A stretch of DNA of 64,000 nt from Nipponacmea schrenckii. Lineage: Eukaryota > Mollusca > Gastropoda > Lottiidae. Both the position numbers and the translations under genes were made by a program. The stretch is taken from contig JAUJPP010000011.1 in NCBI GenBank assembly GCA_030562195.1, positions 2,542,001-2,606,000 of the forward strand, read 5' to 3'. A model generated the notes under the pieces. The model was not told where the DNA came from. It saw only the letters and a list, made by a program, of their open reading frames with translations, and made no database searches. Numbering within the stretch: position 1 is the stretch's first letter; every line of letters begins with the position of its first letter. Shown piece by piece: positions 42,322-55,254 of the stretch.

Positions 42322-45300
42322 AATAATAATAATAATAATAATAATTTATTTCTATAGCGCCTATAATCCAGCAAAATGCTGCTCTATGGCGCTGTTGTAC
42401 AATATAGCATATTACAGATCAACATAACAAATATACACACACACAATATAAAAATATACACACACAACAGTTAAACTTCAAGCCCTATCAACCTACAATA
42501 ACCTAATGTATCATTACAACCAATATGTTATTAAGAATAATACTGTATGAATAACTCAGTTTTTAGTTGCCTTTTAAAAGATTGCAAAGTATCAACATTT
42601 CTAAGATTGGCAGGTAAACTATTCCATAGATAAGGAGCAGCATATGAGAAAGCACCTTTACCCATCTTCGAGTTGGGCTCAACTATCTCGAGAAGGTTAG
42701 AATGCCGGGAGCGTAAATTACGTTCAGGGCGATAAGGCTTAACAAGGTCTTTTAAATACTGAGGGGTATTTTCTACATTTAAGCTTGAATAAGTCATTGT
42801 TAAAACTTTAAATTCAATTCTTTTGTTTACGGGGAGCCAATGTAAATTCTTCAAGACCGGGGTAATATGTTCACGCAACTTTGTTTCTTGATACTATTCT
42901 GGCTGCTTTGTTCTGAATTTTTTGAAGCTGATAAAGTTGTTCCTTAGAGATGTAAATAAGAGAGAATTACAGTAGTCTAATCTGGAAGTCACAAGAGAAT
43001 TCACTAGTAACTTAGCCGTATCATCGTTGATCATGTTCCTGATTTTACCAATGTTATATAAATGAAAGTTAGTAGTTTTACAAATATGATTAATATGAGA
43101 GTTCATTGACAGATTGTAATCGAAGTATACACCAAGATTTCGAACTGATTGAGAGTATGACACATTTGATTCGCCTATATTTAAAGAATTACTGGATACA
43201 CCTGCCAAATTTTTTCCACTTCCAATTTTCATTAGTTCTGTCTTGTCGTCATTAAGTTTTAAAAAGTTATTTTTCATCCAGAGTCTTATCTGTTTCACAC
43301 AATGTTCGAGATTGCCTAGCTGCTCATGTTCATTCTTTTGGTTTAGAGATAAATACAATTGGGTGTCGTCAGCATATAAATGATATCCAAGATTGCAATT
43401 TCGTATTATATCTCCAAGAGGTGTTGTATATGCTGAGAAAAGTAGAGGACCAAGAACTGATCCTTGAGGAACGCCATACTTTAGCACAGTCGGGTCAGAG
43501 GCACTACCTCCAATCACTATCGACTGAGTCCTGTCCTGTAGATATGACTGAAACCATTTCAGAGCACCACCTTTAATGCCAAACCGTTCTTGTAACCGTG
43601 TTATTAAAATGGATTGGTCTATCGTATCAAATGCAGCACTCAGATCCAATAACACTAATACTGCAACGTTTTTCTGGTCAACAATATTGATCAAGTCATT
43701 CTGTACTCGTAGTAGAGCAGTCTCTGTGCTATGATGTTTCTTATATGCAGATTGGTACACTTCGTTTAAATCGTTGGACTCAAGATGGTCTTTAAATTGA
43801 TGGGAGATAGCTTTTTCAATTAATTTAGACAAAAACGAGAGATTCGAAACCGGTCTGTAGTTTTTTAAAGTTTCTCTATCAAGGTTAGATTTTTTTAGTA
43901 GGGGGAAAACAAGAGCTTCTTTCAGAATTTTAGGTACCGATCCGGTTATCACTGAAATGTTCACAATATGTGTAATGATGGGGACTAATTCATCAAGGCA
44001 CTGTTTTAGTAGACGCGTCGGAATGGGGTCAAGATCACATGATGCTGAGGAAGATGACAGTATAATTTTCTTGATTTCAACTTCAGAAATAAGCTTGAAT
44101 TCCGACAGGGAAGTAATATCAGAAGAATTTATATCGGTTACAACACTCGTTTCACTAGGAATTATACTAGCCTCTAAACCAGATCTAATTGTGCTAATTT
44201 TGTCGTTAAAAAAGTTAGAAAATTTCTCAGCTAATGGTTTAGCATTTGCAAATGAAGGAAGAACAGACGATTCAGTGGGTCCTTTGAGAATACCATTCAC
44301 TATGTTATAAATGTTTTTAATATTATGGGAATTTTCTTCAATTTCCTTCAGAATAAAGTTCTTCTTTGCACTGCTGATAAGACTTGTAGTTCTGTTCTTT
44401 GCTGTTTTATAAATCTGTTTATCAATTTCTAATTTTGATTTTCTCCAAATCTGTTCTTTTTTGCGTCGATCTTTCTTGCTCTCACGTACTTCATCAGTGA
44501 ACCATTTTCGCCCTGGTCTGATTACTAGTTTCTTTTTCATTAATGGGGCATGTCTGTCTAATAGTTCTCGGAGAACTTTGTTGTATAATTGAATTTGACT
44601 CTCCACATCTTCTAGTTGCAAAACGTCATTCACCAGATTAGAATCCAAAATATCAGACTTAAACTGCTCAATATCAATGTTTCGAGTTTTCCTGAAACTT
44701 CTTAGTTCCGTCACTGGCTCAGCTTTAGGTATTACCATATGATTTAATATGCAAAAATGGTCGGAAATTAGATTGTTTATCACTTTGATGTTATGGAGAG
44801 CGGTTTCATCTGATTTTGTAATTAGTACATCCAAGATGTTTCCTTTTTTATGTGTAGGTTCCTTGATATGTTGAGTCAGATGAAAAGTATCCAGCAAATT
44901 GTAGAACTGTTTGGTATCAGTATTGTCCAATTTATTTAGATGAAGGTTTATGTCACCGGCTATGATTAAACGTCCGGGTGCTGTTGAAAGATCATGTAGA
45001 AGGTCCGAAAACTCATCTAGAAAAACATTCACTGGAATTTTATTAGCACTGGAATATGGAGGGCGATATAGAGTTACCAGTCTAATAATTGTATTATGAC
45101 AGTTAATAGAAATTTGCAAGATTTCAAAGCTGGTGTACTTATTGGATGGGATGGAAGTCACTTTCAATGTCTTTTTGTAGAAAACACCTAGACCTCCGCC
45201 TTTGCGACCAGGCCTGTTCGCTAACTCTGCTTTGTAATTAGCAGGTAAGAGTTCTGTGAGCACTGAGCTGTCTTTAGACTTAAGCCACGTTTCGACTGCT

Positions 45301-45891
45301 ATGAATATATCCAAATCATTATCGATGATGAATTCTTGAAGATCATGAGTCTTGTTACAAACAGATTGACAATTTAAAAATCCAAAAGAGAAGTCATTAT
45401 TCAAAGCCTTATTAGAAGAGATTATCTTATTAGGTATGTTTTCTGTTTTGACAGTTGTAAGATTGTTGTAATTAACACCTTGAATGGGTTTCTTTGAGAT
45501 AATCCTGTTTTGTGTTGTTATAGTTTTTATACGCCTCACTAGTTTCTTTCCTGCTCTAACACCTCTCCCGCTAAAACAATGGGAATTTCTCAGCGGATCA
45601 CTGGTTTTGAATAGACTATTGTAATTTGACACCTGGCAATTATCACTGCTGCTATCAACCATAGTTCACAGAATCAATTCAGTTCACAAAATTTCAGAAC
45701 ATATGAGATGAAATTATGCATATTCCTTCAAAGATACAAATTCAATTTCAACACAAATTTTAGTAACTTGTTAAACAGTTCCTGTAGCAGCACCTTGCAA
45801 AAATCCAATAAGATAGAATCAACAGTTAAAGAGAAAATTTCAAAACTAGAGAGAGCTCCTAAAACACAACCAGCTGCCTCTAGGCGCATAT
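42322..45891 (-). mobile_element. LINE B (L2/CR1-like), nearly full length
   Basis: Inserted antisense in LINE A. The 3' end is at the left: an (AAT)n tail on the plus strand at 42322-42346, preceded on its own strand by AGGCGCTATAGAAATAAATT. The 5' end is at about 45891, where LINE A resumes with AATAAACATGCAC. The uninterrupted site is seen at 63720 (CTTAATAAACATGCAC), so the boundaries are known within a few bases. 45663-45891 is the 5' leader. Confidence 0.88.
42531..45662 (-). pseudogene. LINE B endonuclease-reverse transcriptase, two frameshifts
   Basis: ATG 45660-45662 opens 922 codons to 42894. The last 115 residues lie in another frame at 42531-42878. Two one-base shifts, near 42945 and 42882, separate them, and everything else is open. 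Residues about 90-310 are an APE-type endonuclease (FGFLNCQSVCNK, IFIAVETWL, RPGRKGGGLGVFYK, IIAGDINLHL, ISDHFCIL). Residues about 560-830 are the reverse transcriptase (YRPVSNLSFLSKLIEK, LLDLSAAFDTID, YGVPQGSVLGPLLF, YHLYADDTQLYL). The tail reads ITPVLKNLHWLPVNKR, then APYLWNSLPANLRN. The length, about 1040 residues, is normal for the family. This is the youngest-looking element in the window. Confidence 0.9.
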
Positions 45892-45896
45892 ACATA

Positions 45897-46574
45897 CTAA
45901 ATAAACATGCACAATATATAAATATTCACTTGTAATTGGTGATTGTAGTATAGACTCTTCTCTCTCAGCTCGTAATATTGGTGTGATTATGGATAGTGCT
46001 ATGAGTATGGAAGCTCAGATGTAAATTATGTTTTTGAAATATCAGAAATATTGGTAAAATTCGCAAATTTTTAACTGTAGATGCCACAAAATTACTTGTT
46101 AATTCTTTCATCACTTCCAGATTAGATAATTTTAATTCTTTATTAGTTGGTTTACCATCAAAACTTATAGATAAATTTTAGAGGGTTCAAAACACTGCCG
46201 CACGATTGGTGACTCGTTCTAAGAAAACAGATCATATTACACCTATTTTATTGGATTTACATTGGTTACCTGTTAAATATCGAATAGATTTTAAAATTTT
46301 ACTTCTTACTTTTAAATGCTTGAACAATTTAGCTCCTGGATACCTCTGTGATGTATTAGAAATGTATTCACCTGGTCGCACACTACGCTCAGGTGATAAA
46401 TTACTTTTAAAGCCAGTTAGTTATAATTTAATATCTTATGGACAACGTTCTTTTAGTTTTCAAGCCCCATATTTATGGAATAAATTACCTTTTAATATAA
46501 GATCTTGTAGTTCGCTATTTTCTTTTAAGAAACAAATAAAAACATATCTTTTTAAACTTGCATTCGATACTTAG
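45897..46574 (+). pseudogene. LINE A C-terminal part
   Basis: Resumes after LINE B with HAQYINI, then GDCSIDSSLSARNIGVIMDS (with a lost codon group near 46020 compared with 63840), and TRSKKTDHITPILLDLHWLP, LAPGYLCDVLEMYSPGRTLR and APYLWNKLPFNIRSCSSLFS. It ends FKLAFDT-stop. A stop near 46181 and frame changes upstream make it inactive. The pogo element follows immediately. Confidence 0.85.
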
Positions 46575-46974
46575 TCCAGTGAAACCTCGTTATCTCGACA
46601 TCGGTAATCTCGATGTTCCGTTTAACTCGAGGTCCTTGCTCGGTCCCGGCAATATCCTTCTATAATCCCTTTAAAAAAATACGTTAATCTCGAATTCGGG
46701 AGACTCGATTAACTGGATATGTCGACCTAATCTCACGGTCCCATCAAAAACATCATCAATTAAATCACTATGTGTATCTCGAAGTCATCATCTTACCGAT
46801 AATACACGTATGTATAATTCTTTATTATTCATTCAATTGCGACAATCAACATAATTAACACCAATTAAATGGCTGATAAGTATTACTCTGTAGGTCTATA
46901 AAACGAAACAATGTCTCTCAATGGTCATTTTTATGTCTCATCATGTGTTTCATCGAGAAATCTAACGAAGGACC

Positions 46975-48504
46975 AGGAAAAAGCCTTCGATAGGCTCAAC
47001 AGGACCTACCTCAGTACCCTTCTGGAAAGATTGGGGCTTCCATTTAATATCACTAAATGGATCTCCATTCTCTACAAGGACCTTAGGGTGTATTGCGACG
47101 TACGTGGAGCCTTCACAAATTGTTTTACCCTCGAAAGGGGAGTAAAACAAGGCTGCCCCCTATCGATGGCTCTGTATGCCCTCGCGATACACCCTTTGGC
47201 CCTTAATATCTCCAACAATCGATACATTAAAGGTATAGATATACCAAATTATCACCGACAGGTAAAAACATTTCAACACGCAGACGATTTGTCCGTTATC
47301 TTAACTGATCCCCAAATCCTTCTCCAGTCTTGACCAAGAATTAAGCAACTTTGAGAAGGCCTCGGGATCAAAGATAAACAAAAATAAAACAGAAATTTAT
47401 ACCACAGGGGCGATGTCTGCCCACGTACCAGACGAAGATAAAATGTACATCAAGGAACAGATTAAAATTTTAGGAATATATTTTGGCAAGAACAATCATG
47501 ATAAGAATTGGAATCCAATTCTTAACAAAATTAGGCAGACCATCACCAAATGGAAAGACCGATCTTTAAAATTCAAAGAAAAATTACACATCTTAAACAC
47601 TTACATTTTATCTCAAGTCTGGTACGTCGGCAGAATAATCAAACCTAACAAACATATTCTGAAAGAGCTGAATCGGGCTATCTACTCCTTCATCTGGGAT
47701 GGAAAGAGCGAGTGGATAGCCCGAAACACTCTTCAACTACCGCTGGACGAGGGGGGGCTTGGGGTTTGTGATATTGATCTCAAACTTCAGGCCTTCGACC
47801 TCCAACAAATAAAATGGACCATAGGGGGGAACAGATATCCATGGACATCCCTGTTATACTTCTGGATGGGTCTTACTCTTAGGGAGTTTGACACTGACAG
47901 AAGCTATTCTGTGACAACGTTTCAGGCACCACATAAAATTAATACAATAGCCTCTAATTTCAGGAAACTAAAAATTAATTGGCAGCTGCTTATAACTTCA
48001 AAAAATTTATACAATAATCTTTTAAATCAACAACACCATACCATTACAGTGCAGCAGCATTACCCACACATCACATTCTCTTGTGTGTTCCAAAATCTTT
48101 GGAAGTCGAGTCTGAGTCAGGGGGAGAAGGAATTCCTTTTCCTCTTGATTCATTCTGCCCTCCCGACTCGACACCTCCTCTCCAAACGGAGCACGCAAGA
48201 GTTTAATGTCAAGTGTGGGTATTGCCATAAACATCCTGAAACGTTGTTACATCTTTTTGTAACGTGTGACTATTTGTCACCATTACGGAATAGCTTCTGC
48301 CACTTTATGTCGAACACCCTAAAACAGCCCATCCAGTTGCATGAATTCGTACGATTCATGCCAGGGATACACCACAAACTGTTCCCCCATATGTTCCATT
48401 ATTTTAACATCATCTGGACAAATCGTTCTGCCCCAAATCCTGTCGGTGATATAATCGATAATCTATTGTATCGATTGTTGGAGATATCACCTTTGCTGCT
48501 ATAA
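46975..48504 (+). pseudogene. L1/Tx1-like LINE reverse transcriptase, 5' truncated
   Basis: Starts mid-RT at DQEKAFDRLN (first Asp) and continues with LERGVKQGCPLSMALYALA and QHADDLSVIL, where HADD replaces the usual YADD or FADD. After a one-base shift near 47330 it reads IKILGIYFGKNNHDKNW, IYSFIWDGKSEWIARNTLQL and LDEGGLGVCDI. It ends with the finger-like CGYCHKHPETLLHLFVTC before the stop. This motif order fits the L1/Tx1 group and differs from LINEs A, B, E and F in the window. Truncation at the 5' side is typical of incomplete reverse transcription. Confidence 0.82.
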
Positions 48505-49022
48505 CCATTCTCGATCTCAGCCTCATCTGTGATATTCATATATCATTTCACTCATATTTTTAAATTCATAATTCTTATATATTTTTACATTTACCTATAT
48601 TATACATTATCTCATATATTTATACATACATATTATATATTTATTTACATACATATTATATATTTATATACATATATTATATTATATATATAGATTATAT
48701 TTATTTACATACATAGACTATATTTATACACATACTTAGATTATATTTACATTAATATATTGTGCAATAAACTATATTATAATTATATATACATAATACA
48801 TATCTTCGGTAATTAATTTAAATAAATCTTTCTTTTTTTTTTTATATGTATTATACGTTATGGTTACACGATGATGATCGCCTCACATATGCCTTTACTA
48901 GATTTTTAATTATTTTTATTTTTGTAAGAAGGGCATATGTGAGAGGTGGATATTACTATGTACATATGTTTAAACTAGTATATCCACCATGCACTTGATC
49001 GGAGTGTGGGTGGGTAAGTGGA

Positions 49023-49167
<145 letters not shown>

Positions 49168-49192
49168 AAAAAAAAAAAAAAAAAAAAAGGAC

Positions 49193-49675
49193 CTGTTACC
49201 GGGGGATAGTTGGATCGTCTAATTCCCAATTGCAATTTGTTACCGTAATGCCGGTTTTTCCAATGGCGTTGTAGTACCAGAAGAAACAGAAGATTCCGAC
49301 GAAGACGTCCCCCTCTCTTTTATTCGATCCAGAGTGTGTACGTCAGTTACATTAGAAGAGTATGCCGTGATTGTATATAATTTAGCCACCACAGCAGAAA
49401 TCACAGCTGACGTTATTGTGCAGGAAATCATGGACAGTAGAAGTATTCAGGAACCGAACCCGAAGAAGATGGTAGTCACGAAGAACCGATATCGCGGCCA
49501 ACTAAATGTGATGTCATGAAGTCCCTTGAAACTCTGGACAGGTGGATTGCGATGACCGAGTGCACAGACGATCTTTCCCTATTGTTGATACACTTAAAGA
49601 ACGAATAGGCACCGAGGATTTAAAAGCTCGATTTCATGTTCAGGAAACGATTACTAGTTTTTTCCAAAAAATGTA
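49193..49675 (+). pseudogene. pogo/Tigger transposase C-terminus
   Basis: Readings in changing frames give CYRNAGF-like sequence near 49225, then PEETEDSDEDVPLSFIRSRV, TADVIVQEIMDSRS, KSLETLDRWIAMTE and finally FHVQETITSFFQKM-stop. The NC-xx-KAGF-like start and the TTITSFF-type ending are typical of Tigger/jerky-related transposases. The N-terminal helix-turn-helix and DDD domain are not seen. It is a relic. Confidence 0.65.
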
Positions 49676-50417
49676 AATAACTTGTAAGATTGAAAAACAT
49701 TGTTTTATTATTAATATTAATTGTTATTGTTATATAAATTGTTAAATAATGAATAATACATGTAGTATAAATAAAATTATCATTGATACATATCGATCTC
49801 GTTATATTTTTATACAAGGGAAATAACTCCACTTAATAGATTTCAAGATGGCGGCTAAATCCCATGATCGTTTGGACTCGGACCACTAAAACATTTTATG
49901 ATAATGATTGTATACGAATTGAGTCCGTTCTATTTTTAGAAATCCTCTTTCTCCCTTCCTTTGGGGGTGTTTGCATGCCCATTTTGGACTAATTTTTGGT
50001 TTAGATATGAAATTTGATGTCTGAAATTGCATTTTCTTTCAGAATTTCTGAGATAATGAGAAATTTTATTGGCGGAAGGTTATTTCTAAAAATAGTGGTT
50101 TTGTGTGCAGTGACAGTCAAGCGGATGTTGATAAAATGTAGTGGTTTACTTTCATTTTGTTTAGTTCAAAATTTTCATGGTCATGCTATATTGGATTTTT
50201 GTACAGAAACCAAGTATTGGCCTGGCTTTCATGTAGCATATAAGAAAGTTTTCAACGAGATTTCTGGAAAAAGTTCTAGAAGGTTGAATTTTGTGATTTA
50301 ACATGGAAATAGATGGCAAATGAATTAGCGGACTAAGTCCGTTTGTCTCGAGGTACTGTTTATCTCGAAGTATTCTTATAGAACCGCCGACTTCGAGATA
50401 CCGAGGTTTTACTTGTA
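49676..50417. other. 3' non-coding part of the pogo element
   Basis: AT-rich, with the shared repeat at 49895-49990 and the right inverted end at 50330-50417. The open frame 50014-50301 on the plus strand has no recognisable features. Confidence 0.5.
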
Positions 50418-50617
50418 CTTTTAATATGGCTTCAATTATGTCTCAGTGTGTATTAAATTGTAGTTATTTTTATTTTTTATCATTGTTTCAATGTTTTATA
50501 TCAACATTTATTATTTATAACCTTTTAACATTATATTGTTTTCTTGTGAAGTTCCTCTGAACACATTTGTGAAAGAGCGCACTATAAATATTTTGTAATA
50601 ATAAATAAATAAATAAT
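50418..50617 (+). other. 3' UTR and tail of LINE A
   Basis: Continues LINE A after the pogo element and ends in GCGCACTATAAATATTTTG plus AATAA repeats, similar to LINE B's own 3' end. Confidence 0.7.
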
Positions 50618-53600
50618 TCCTAAATATTTGTAGTCTTGAACAACCTCAAGTTGTTCCCCTTTATAAAACCATTTTTCATACGATTTCAAGGGCCCACCTA
50701 TCCTAAATACAATAACTTTAGAGGTGTTAACTTTCATCGAATATTCATCACAAAATTGACTAAGGATATTAATTTGTTTTTGAAGATTTCCTACAGTATC
50801 TGACACATTTGCAATATCATCCGCGAAAAGCAACTGAACAATGTTCGGTTCATTTTGATCAATGAATATACCTTGACAGTTATAACGTTCTAATAAATCT
50901 ATGAATTGATTAAGAAACATAATAAAAAGGAATGGACTGAGCATACAACCCTGTTTAGTACCAATGGTACAATCAAAATAATCTGTAAGAGAGTTATCAT
51001 CACCTAGAACACATGATTTCATGCCACAATACATTGAATATAATATTCTGACAATTTTAGTACTAGCATTATACTTGACAAGAATAAATAACAACAATGG
51101 GTGTTGTGTTAAATCGAAGGCTGATGAGAAATCAATGAAGATACATTCTACCTTTACTTTTTGTCAAGTATTTTTGAACCACACATGATAGTGTAAAACA
51201 ATTGTCTAATGTACTATAAGAACGCCTATACCCGGCTTGTTGTTCCCTGAAGATGCCTTCATTGTTTCCCCATTTGACTAATCTTTCAGCTATCAATTTT
51301 GTAAATATTTTCCCCATAACATTTAGTACTGATATCCCCCTATAGTTTGTGCATATAGACTTATCACCTTTCTTACCTGGGAATATAATTGCTTTACTCC
51401 ATTGTTCAGGGAAAACTCCTTCATTTAAGATCTTATTAAAGAGTGAGAGTCAATATGGCATTAAAACATCCTTTGAACATTTGAACATGTCAATGATAAG
51501 CCATCCTCACCGGGCGACTTACCATTTTTCATACGATTTAGTGTATTTACTACTTCTGGTGCAGATATAGGCTGATCAAGAATGTCGTGAGTGACCATAG
51601 CCATCAACACTTTCACGAGCTATGTCTACCAATTCATTATCAGTTCAATTATTACCTTCTGTCAACAACTGATTAAACCATTGTTGATGGGTTATGCAAT
51701 TACTTGTTAAACCATTACTTTTCCTATTAAAACGCTTTAGCTTATTCCACATATCATTACTATCATTAATATTCATAAGTTCATCTATTTCATTTTGTTT
51801 ATGTAATGCCTTCTGCTGGTTACAGTAATTTCTAACTTTGCAGTTGCTATTGAGATATGAACTAAGGTTATCTGAATTTTTACTTATTCTAAAGCATTTA
51901 AGGCAGTCATATTTTATTTCTTTTAATTCAGAACATTTTCTATTCCACCATGATGGTTGGGGTTTATGGTTTTTAGGTTTTCGTAACATAAATTGACATG
52001 CATTTTGAATATTATATGTCAATATGTTTACTGCCTCATCTATATTGGCTTTGACATGATTTTCAAATTGTTCCTGTGGTTCTAAGTGTGAATTCAAATT
52101 TGTTTTGAAAATTTCAATGTAATCTGGACCCCAAGAATATAATAGCCTATTTTTGACAGATTTTTCCTCTGTTATGCCATTTGGCTCAACATCCTGGTGG
52201 AATGTACATACTATAGGAAAGTGATCTAAAATATCACATGATAGAATTTCTAAGGAAACTATGTAATTAAATAGCTCAGGACTAGCAATAAAGTAATCTA
52301 TTACACTGTTACCCTTAGAGTTGAGGAAGGTGAACTCACCTTCTTCATCTCCCTTAACTCTCCCATTTACGACATAAATTTCAAGTAATTTACATAGGTT
52401 GATAAGGTATCTGCCAAATGTATTTATAGTGTTATCACATGATGACCTCTCTAGATTGAATTCAATTTCAAAAATATTATTTCCAAAAGGGAGGTAATCA
52501 TCTTTATTTGAGAGTAAATCCGAGAGTTGACCTACCCTAGCATTTAGGTCCCCACAGATAAGTATAGAAGGTTCAAAGTTTTGAGACTCAATTATTTGGC
52601 ATATACCCTCCTCTATGATATTGATTCCATTTTGTTTGCCATCATACAACACATTGTAAGTATTGGAGTTCTCTGGGGGTACATACAAGATACAAACTAA
52701 AATATCATTTTGAGAGTTCATAAACTTCCTATCACATTATAAATATACTTGAATATACATGTAAGTAAACCTTTTTTACAAACTTTTTCATGTAATCGTT
52801 GAGATAAACACATGCCCCATGGGGGACTGCACCATAAATAGAATTTTTATGACCGTGGTTTGAGAACATAGTATGATTTGGGAAGATAGATTTAAGTTCA
52901 ATATCATCTGAAGCCATAGTTTCTTGCAAGAAAATACAATCATAAGTAATGAGATGAGATATCAGGCCTTTCTTTCAAATTTGAGATGCCATTTTTGTTC
53001 CAATAATTGATTTTAAATGTTTTTTTTGAAGGTGAATTTTTGCTTTGGACCTGGCCTTTATATCAATAATTTTCATTATTTACAATTTCATTTTTATCAG
53101 TGTTATACCTATAAATAATGTCATTAATAACCAGTTTATCAAATGTCAAAAGAGTTTTACAGTTAGGATTTTCACGTTTAGCTTCGTTTCTGAATTTAAT
53201 TAGTTTTTTTCTAGCTTTTCTCTAATCAACACTGTAATCTTCACTTATCTTAACTAGACTGTCCTTGGTTAGTTTTCCTCTAGCTACTCTCAGAACACTA
53301 TTTCTCTCCTTTATTCTAATAAATTTTAACAACATACCCCTAGGTTTTCTTGGTTGATTTGTATGAGTCTGTTTCTTTCCTATTCTGTAAACCTCTGATA
53401 AATCACCAGCTTGTAAATTACCATCAATTATAGTTGTGAGGAATTTGAGTGCTTCTTCTTCCGTATTCTCATCTTGTGATTCCTCTATTCCACATATTAT
53501 TAGATTGGATTTTCTATCTTTATTCTCTATAGTTTGGATTTTATTCTTTAAATTTTTGTTTTCTTTCTCTAATTGGTTAATCTTCTCATTTAATACTGCA

Positions 53601-53776
53601 TACGATTCCCTTGTTTACTTACTAAGTTTTCCTATCTCATCTTCTAACTTTGTAGAATAGGTAGTCAGTTGCTTTGAAAGATCGGTTATCATGCATTTTA
53701 ATTTACCAACAATATTCTGCCCTTCTACTGTAGCTTTTGACACTTGTACTTCTCCATTATTTGTGCTTAATAAAGT
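50618..53776 (-). pseudogene. LINE E 5' part: ORF1-like, endonuclease and reverse transcriptase
   Basis: Minus strand, from right to left. About 53750-53100: an ORF1-like protein with a coiled coil (KINQLEKENKNLKNKIQTIE) and an RRM-like start (KSNLIICGIEESQDENTEEE). 52990-51645: an APE-type endonuclease (IFLQETMASDD, LVCILYVPPENSN, LICGDLNARVGQL, NSKGNSVIDYFIASPEL, DILDHFPIVCTF). 51520-50618: reverse transcriptase (GKIFTKLIAERL, YSTLDNCFTLS, GTKQGCMLSPFLFIMFL, LLFADDIANVSDT, then YKYLGI at the junction). Stops and frame changes separate the parts, so it is inactive. The clade is not assigned. The C-terminus is at 39166-40346. Confidence 0.82.
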
Positions 53777-53960
53777 TTGCTACCATTATCCCAATACCTA
53801 AACCTGGTAAGGATCCTACGAATCCTACAAATTATCGCCCTATTGCATTGACCAGCTGCATATGTAAAACCATGGAACGGATGATCAATAGAAGGCTCGT
53901 TTGGCACCTCGAGTCCAACAATCTACTTACTCACCTCCAATGTGGATTTCCCTCCAGTGG
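53777..53960 (+). pseudogene. LINE F reverse transcriptase, continuation
   Basis: Begins with the repeated TTGCTAC and reads ATIIPIPKPGKDPTNPTNYR, PIALTSCICKTMERMINRRL and LTHLQCGF. These are RT blocks 2 and 3 of an I/Jockey-type enzyme, in frame with 38335-39146. It is cut after CGF at about 53950, where another LINE 5' end seems to start. Confidence 0.85.
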
Positions 53961-54437
53961 ACCAGGGTTAAGAATAGGTCCACCGTCCCCCATTGCGTGT
54001 CGTAAAAGGCGACTGAATTGGGGCTCCTCGTTTGCCGTGAGGTGCGACCCGTGTCGGTTTTGAATGGACTCCTGGTGGTTGAGGGTAACATACTTCCCAA
54101 TACATCACTTTGGGCCAGGGGATTCCTAGACGGGTGGCCAGTGTGGCCCACACTGGTCAATCGGCTTGTCGTGTTGAGCTTATGAGTCGGTGGTCAGAAC
54201 AGATAAAACTTTTTCTAATCATAGAATATATTCTTATCCTTCAGTTCATTTCACCGACTCAGAAGCAGCGGCTTGGGTCAATTGGGTATAAATAAAATGA
54301 AAGTTCGGAATATATTTGCTCCATCCAGAACGTTTCATTATTTATCTGAGTATATCTCCTGATTACCCCTAGGGCGCTGGAAGTCGTGGTCCGTGGTGGT
54401 CGGGGGTCTCGGGAGATGAATCCTTTACATTCCACTC
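53961..54437 (+). other. Putative 5' leader of an I/Jockey-like LINE
   Basis: GC-richer than its surroundings (CCCCATTGCGTGTCGTAAAAGG onward), without a clear ORF, leading directly to the gag-like ORF1. I read it as a LINE 5' UTR by position. The junction with LINE F near 53950-53962 is approximate. Confidence 0.4.
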
Positions 54438-55254
54438 ATGGCTACACAACTTTAAAAAAATACTAACGAGCGTAAACGCCGGTTAACTGAGGCCGAATTT
54501 ACTGATTCGTCTAAGTCAGACGAATCATGGCCTCGGTTTCTTGTCAGTGACAGTAGTGACCCTGAGAAAGCATTATCATCATTATCTCCATTTGCTATTG
54601 CTAAAGGTTTGACTGGCCTTGCCAGTGAGCCCAAATCAATAAAAAAAAATTACGTAGTGGGTCCTTGTTGGTTGAATGCTCTCGTAAATCCATTCAGAGC
54701 TCTCATTAAAATCCACCTTATTAGCTAACATTCCAATTAAAGTTACGCCTCATTTCTCACTTAACTCCTGTAAAGGGGTCATTCGACAATCCAGACCTAA
54801 ATGGATGTTCAGCTGAGGAATTGAAGGAGGAATTAAAAGATATTGGCGTCACGAATGTTGATAGGATATCCATCCGTCGTGACGGCCAATTAATTCCAAC
54901 TAACACGTTTATTCTTTTATTCAACCAACCGCATTTACCATCAGAAATAAAAGTAGGCTACCTAAACATCAAAGTTTCTCACTACATTCCAAACCCTCTC
55001 AGGTGTTACAACTGTCAACGCTTCGGGCATGGAACTCGAACTTGTAAGAGTTCAATTCGATGTGCGCGTTGTGGACAGTCTGGGTATGACAGCAAGGATT
55101 GCGCTGAAGCACCTTGCTGCTTCAACTGCGAAGGAAAGCACCCAGCCTTTTCCAAAGACTGTCCCAAGTGGCAAATTGAAAAAAAAATTAATGAAGTAAA
55201 GATAGAAAATAAACTAGAATTGCTTACAATTATGAACGTATTTCGAGAGCCTTA
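54438..55254 (+). pseudogene. LINE gag-like ORF1 with CCHC knuckles
   Basis: ATG 54438 is followed by an early TAA, then an open acidic region (TEAEFTDSSKSDESWPRFL, LSSLSPFAIAKGLTGLASE). A frame change near the A-run at 54640-54650 leads to LKDIGVTNVDRISIRRDGQL and IPNPLRCYNCQRFGHGTRTC. Three zinc knuckles follow: CYNCQRFGHGTRTC (CCHC), CARCGQSGYDSKDC (Tyr in place of His) and CFNCEGKHPAFSKDC. These RNA-binding ORF1 proteins belong to I/Jockey-type LINEs. After KKINEVKIENK the expected continuation is replaced by the 1.09-kb repeat, so the C-terminus is lost. Confidence 0.82.

Noticed and set aside
43957..44310. Plus-strand ORF across LINE B
   Set aside because: It is antisense to the uninterrupted 922-codon LINE B frame.
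48022..48234. Minus-strand ORF in the L1/Tx1-like LINE
   Set aside because: It is antisense to a long frame with LINE C-terminal motifs and a finger.
50014..50301. 95-codon plus-strand ORF in the pogo 3' region
   Set aside because: No motif, no start context and no homology that I can see. It lies in non-coding pogo sequence.
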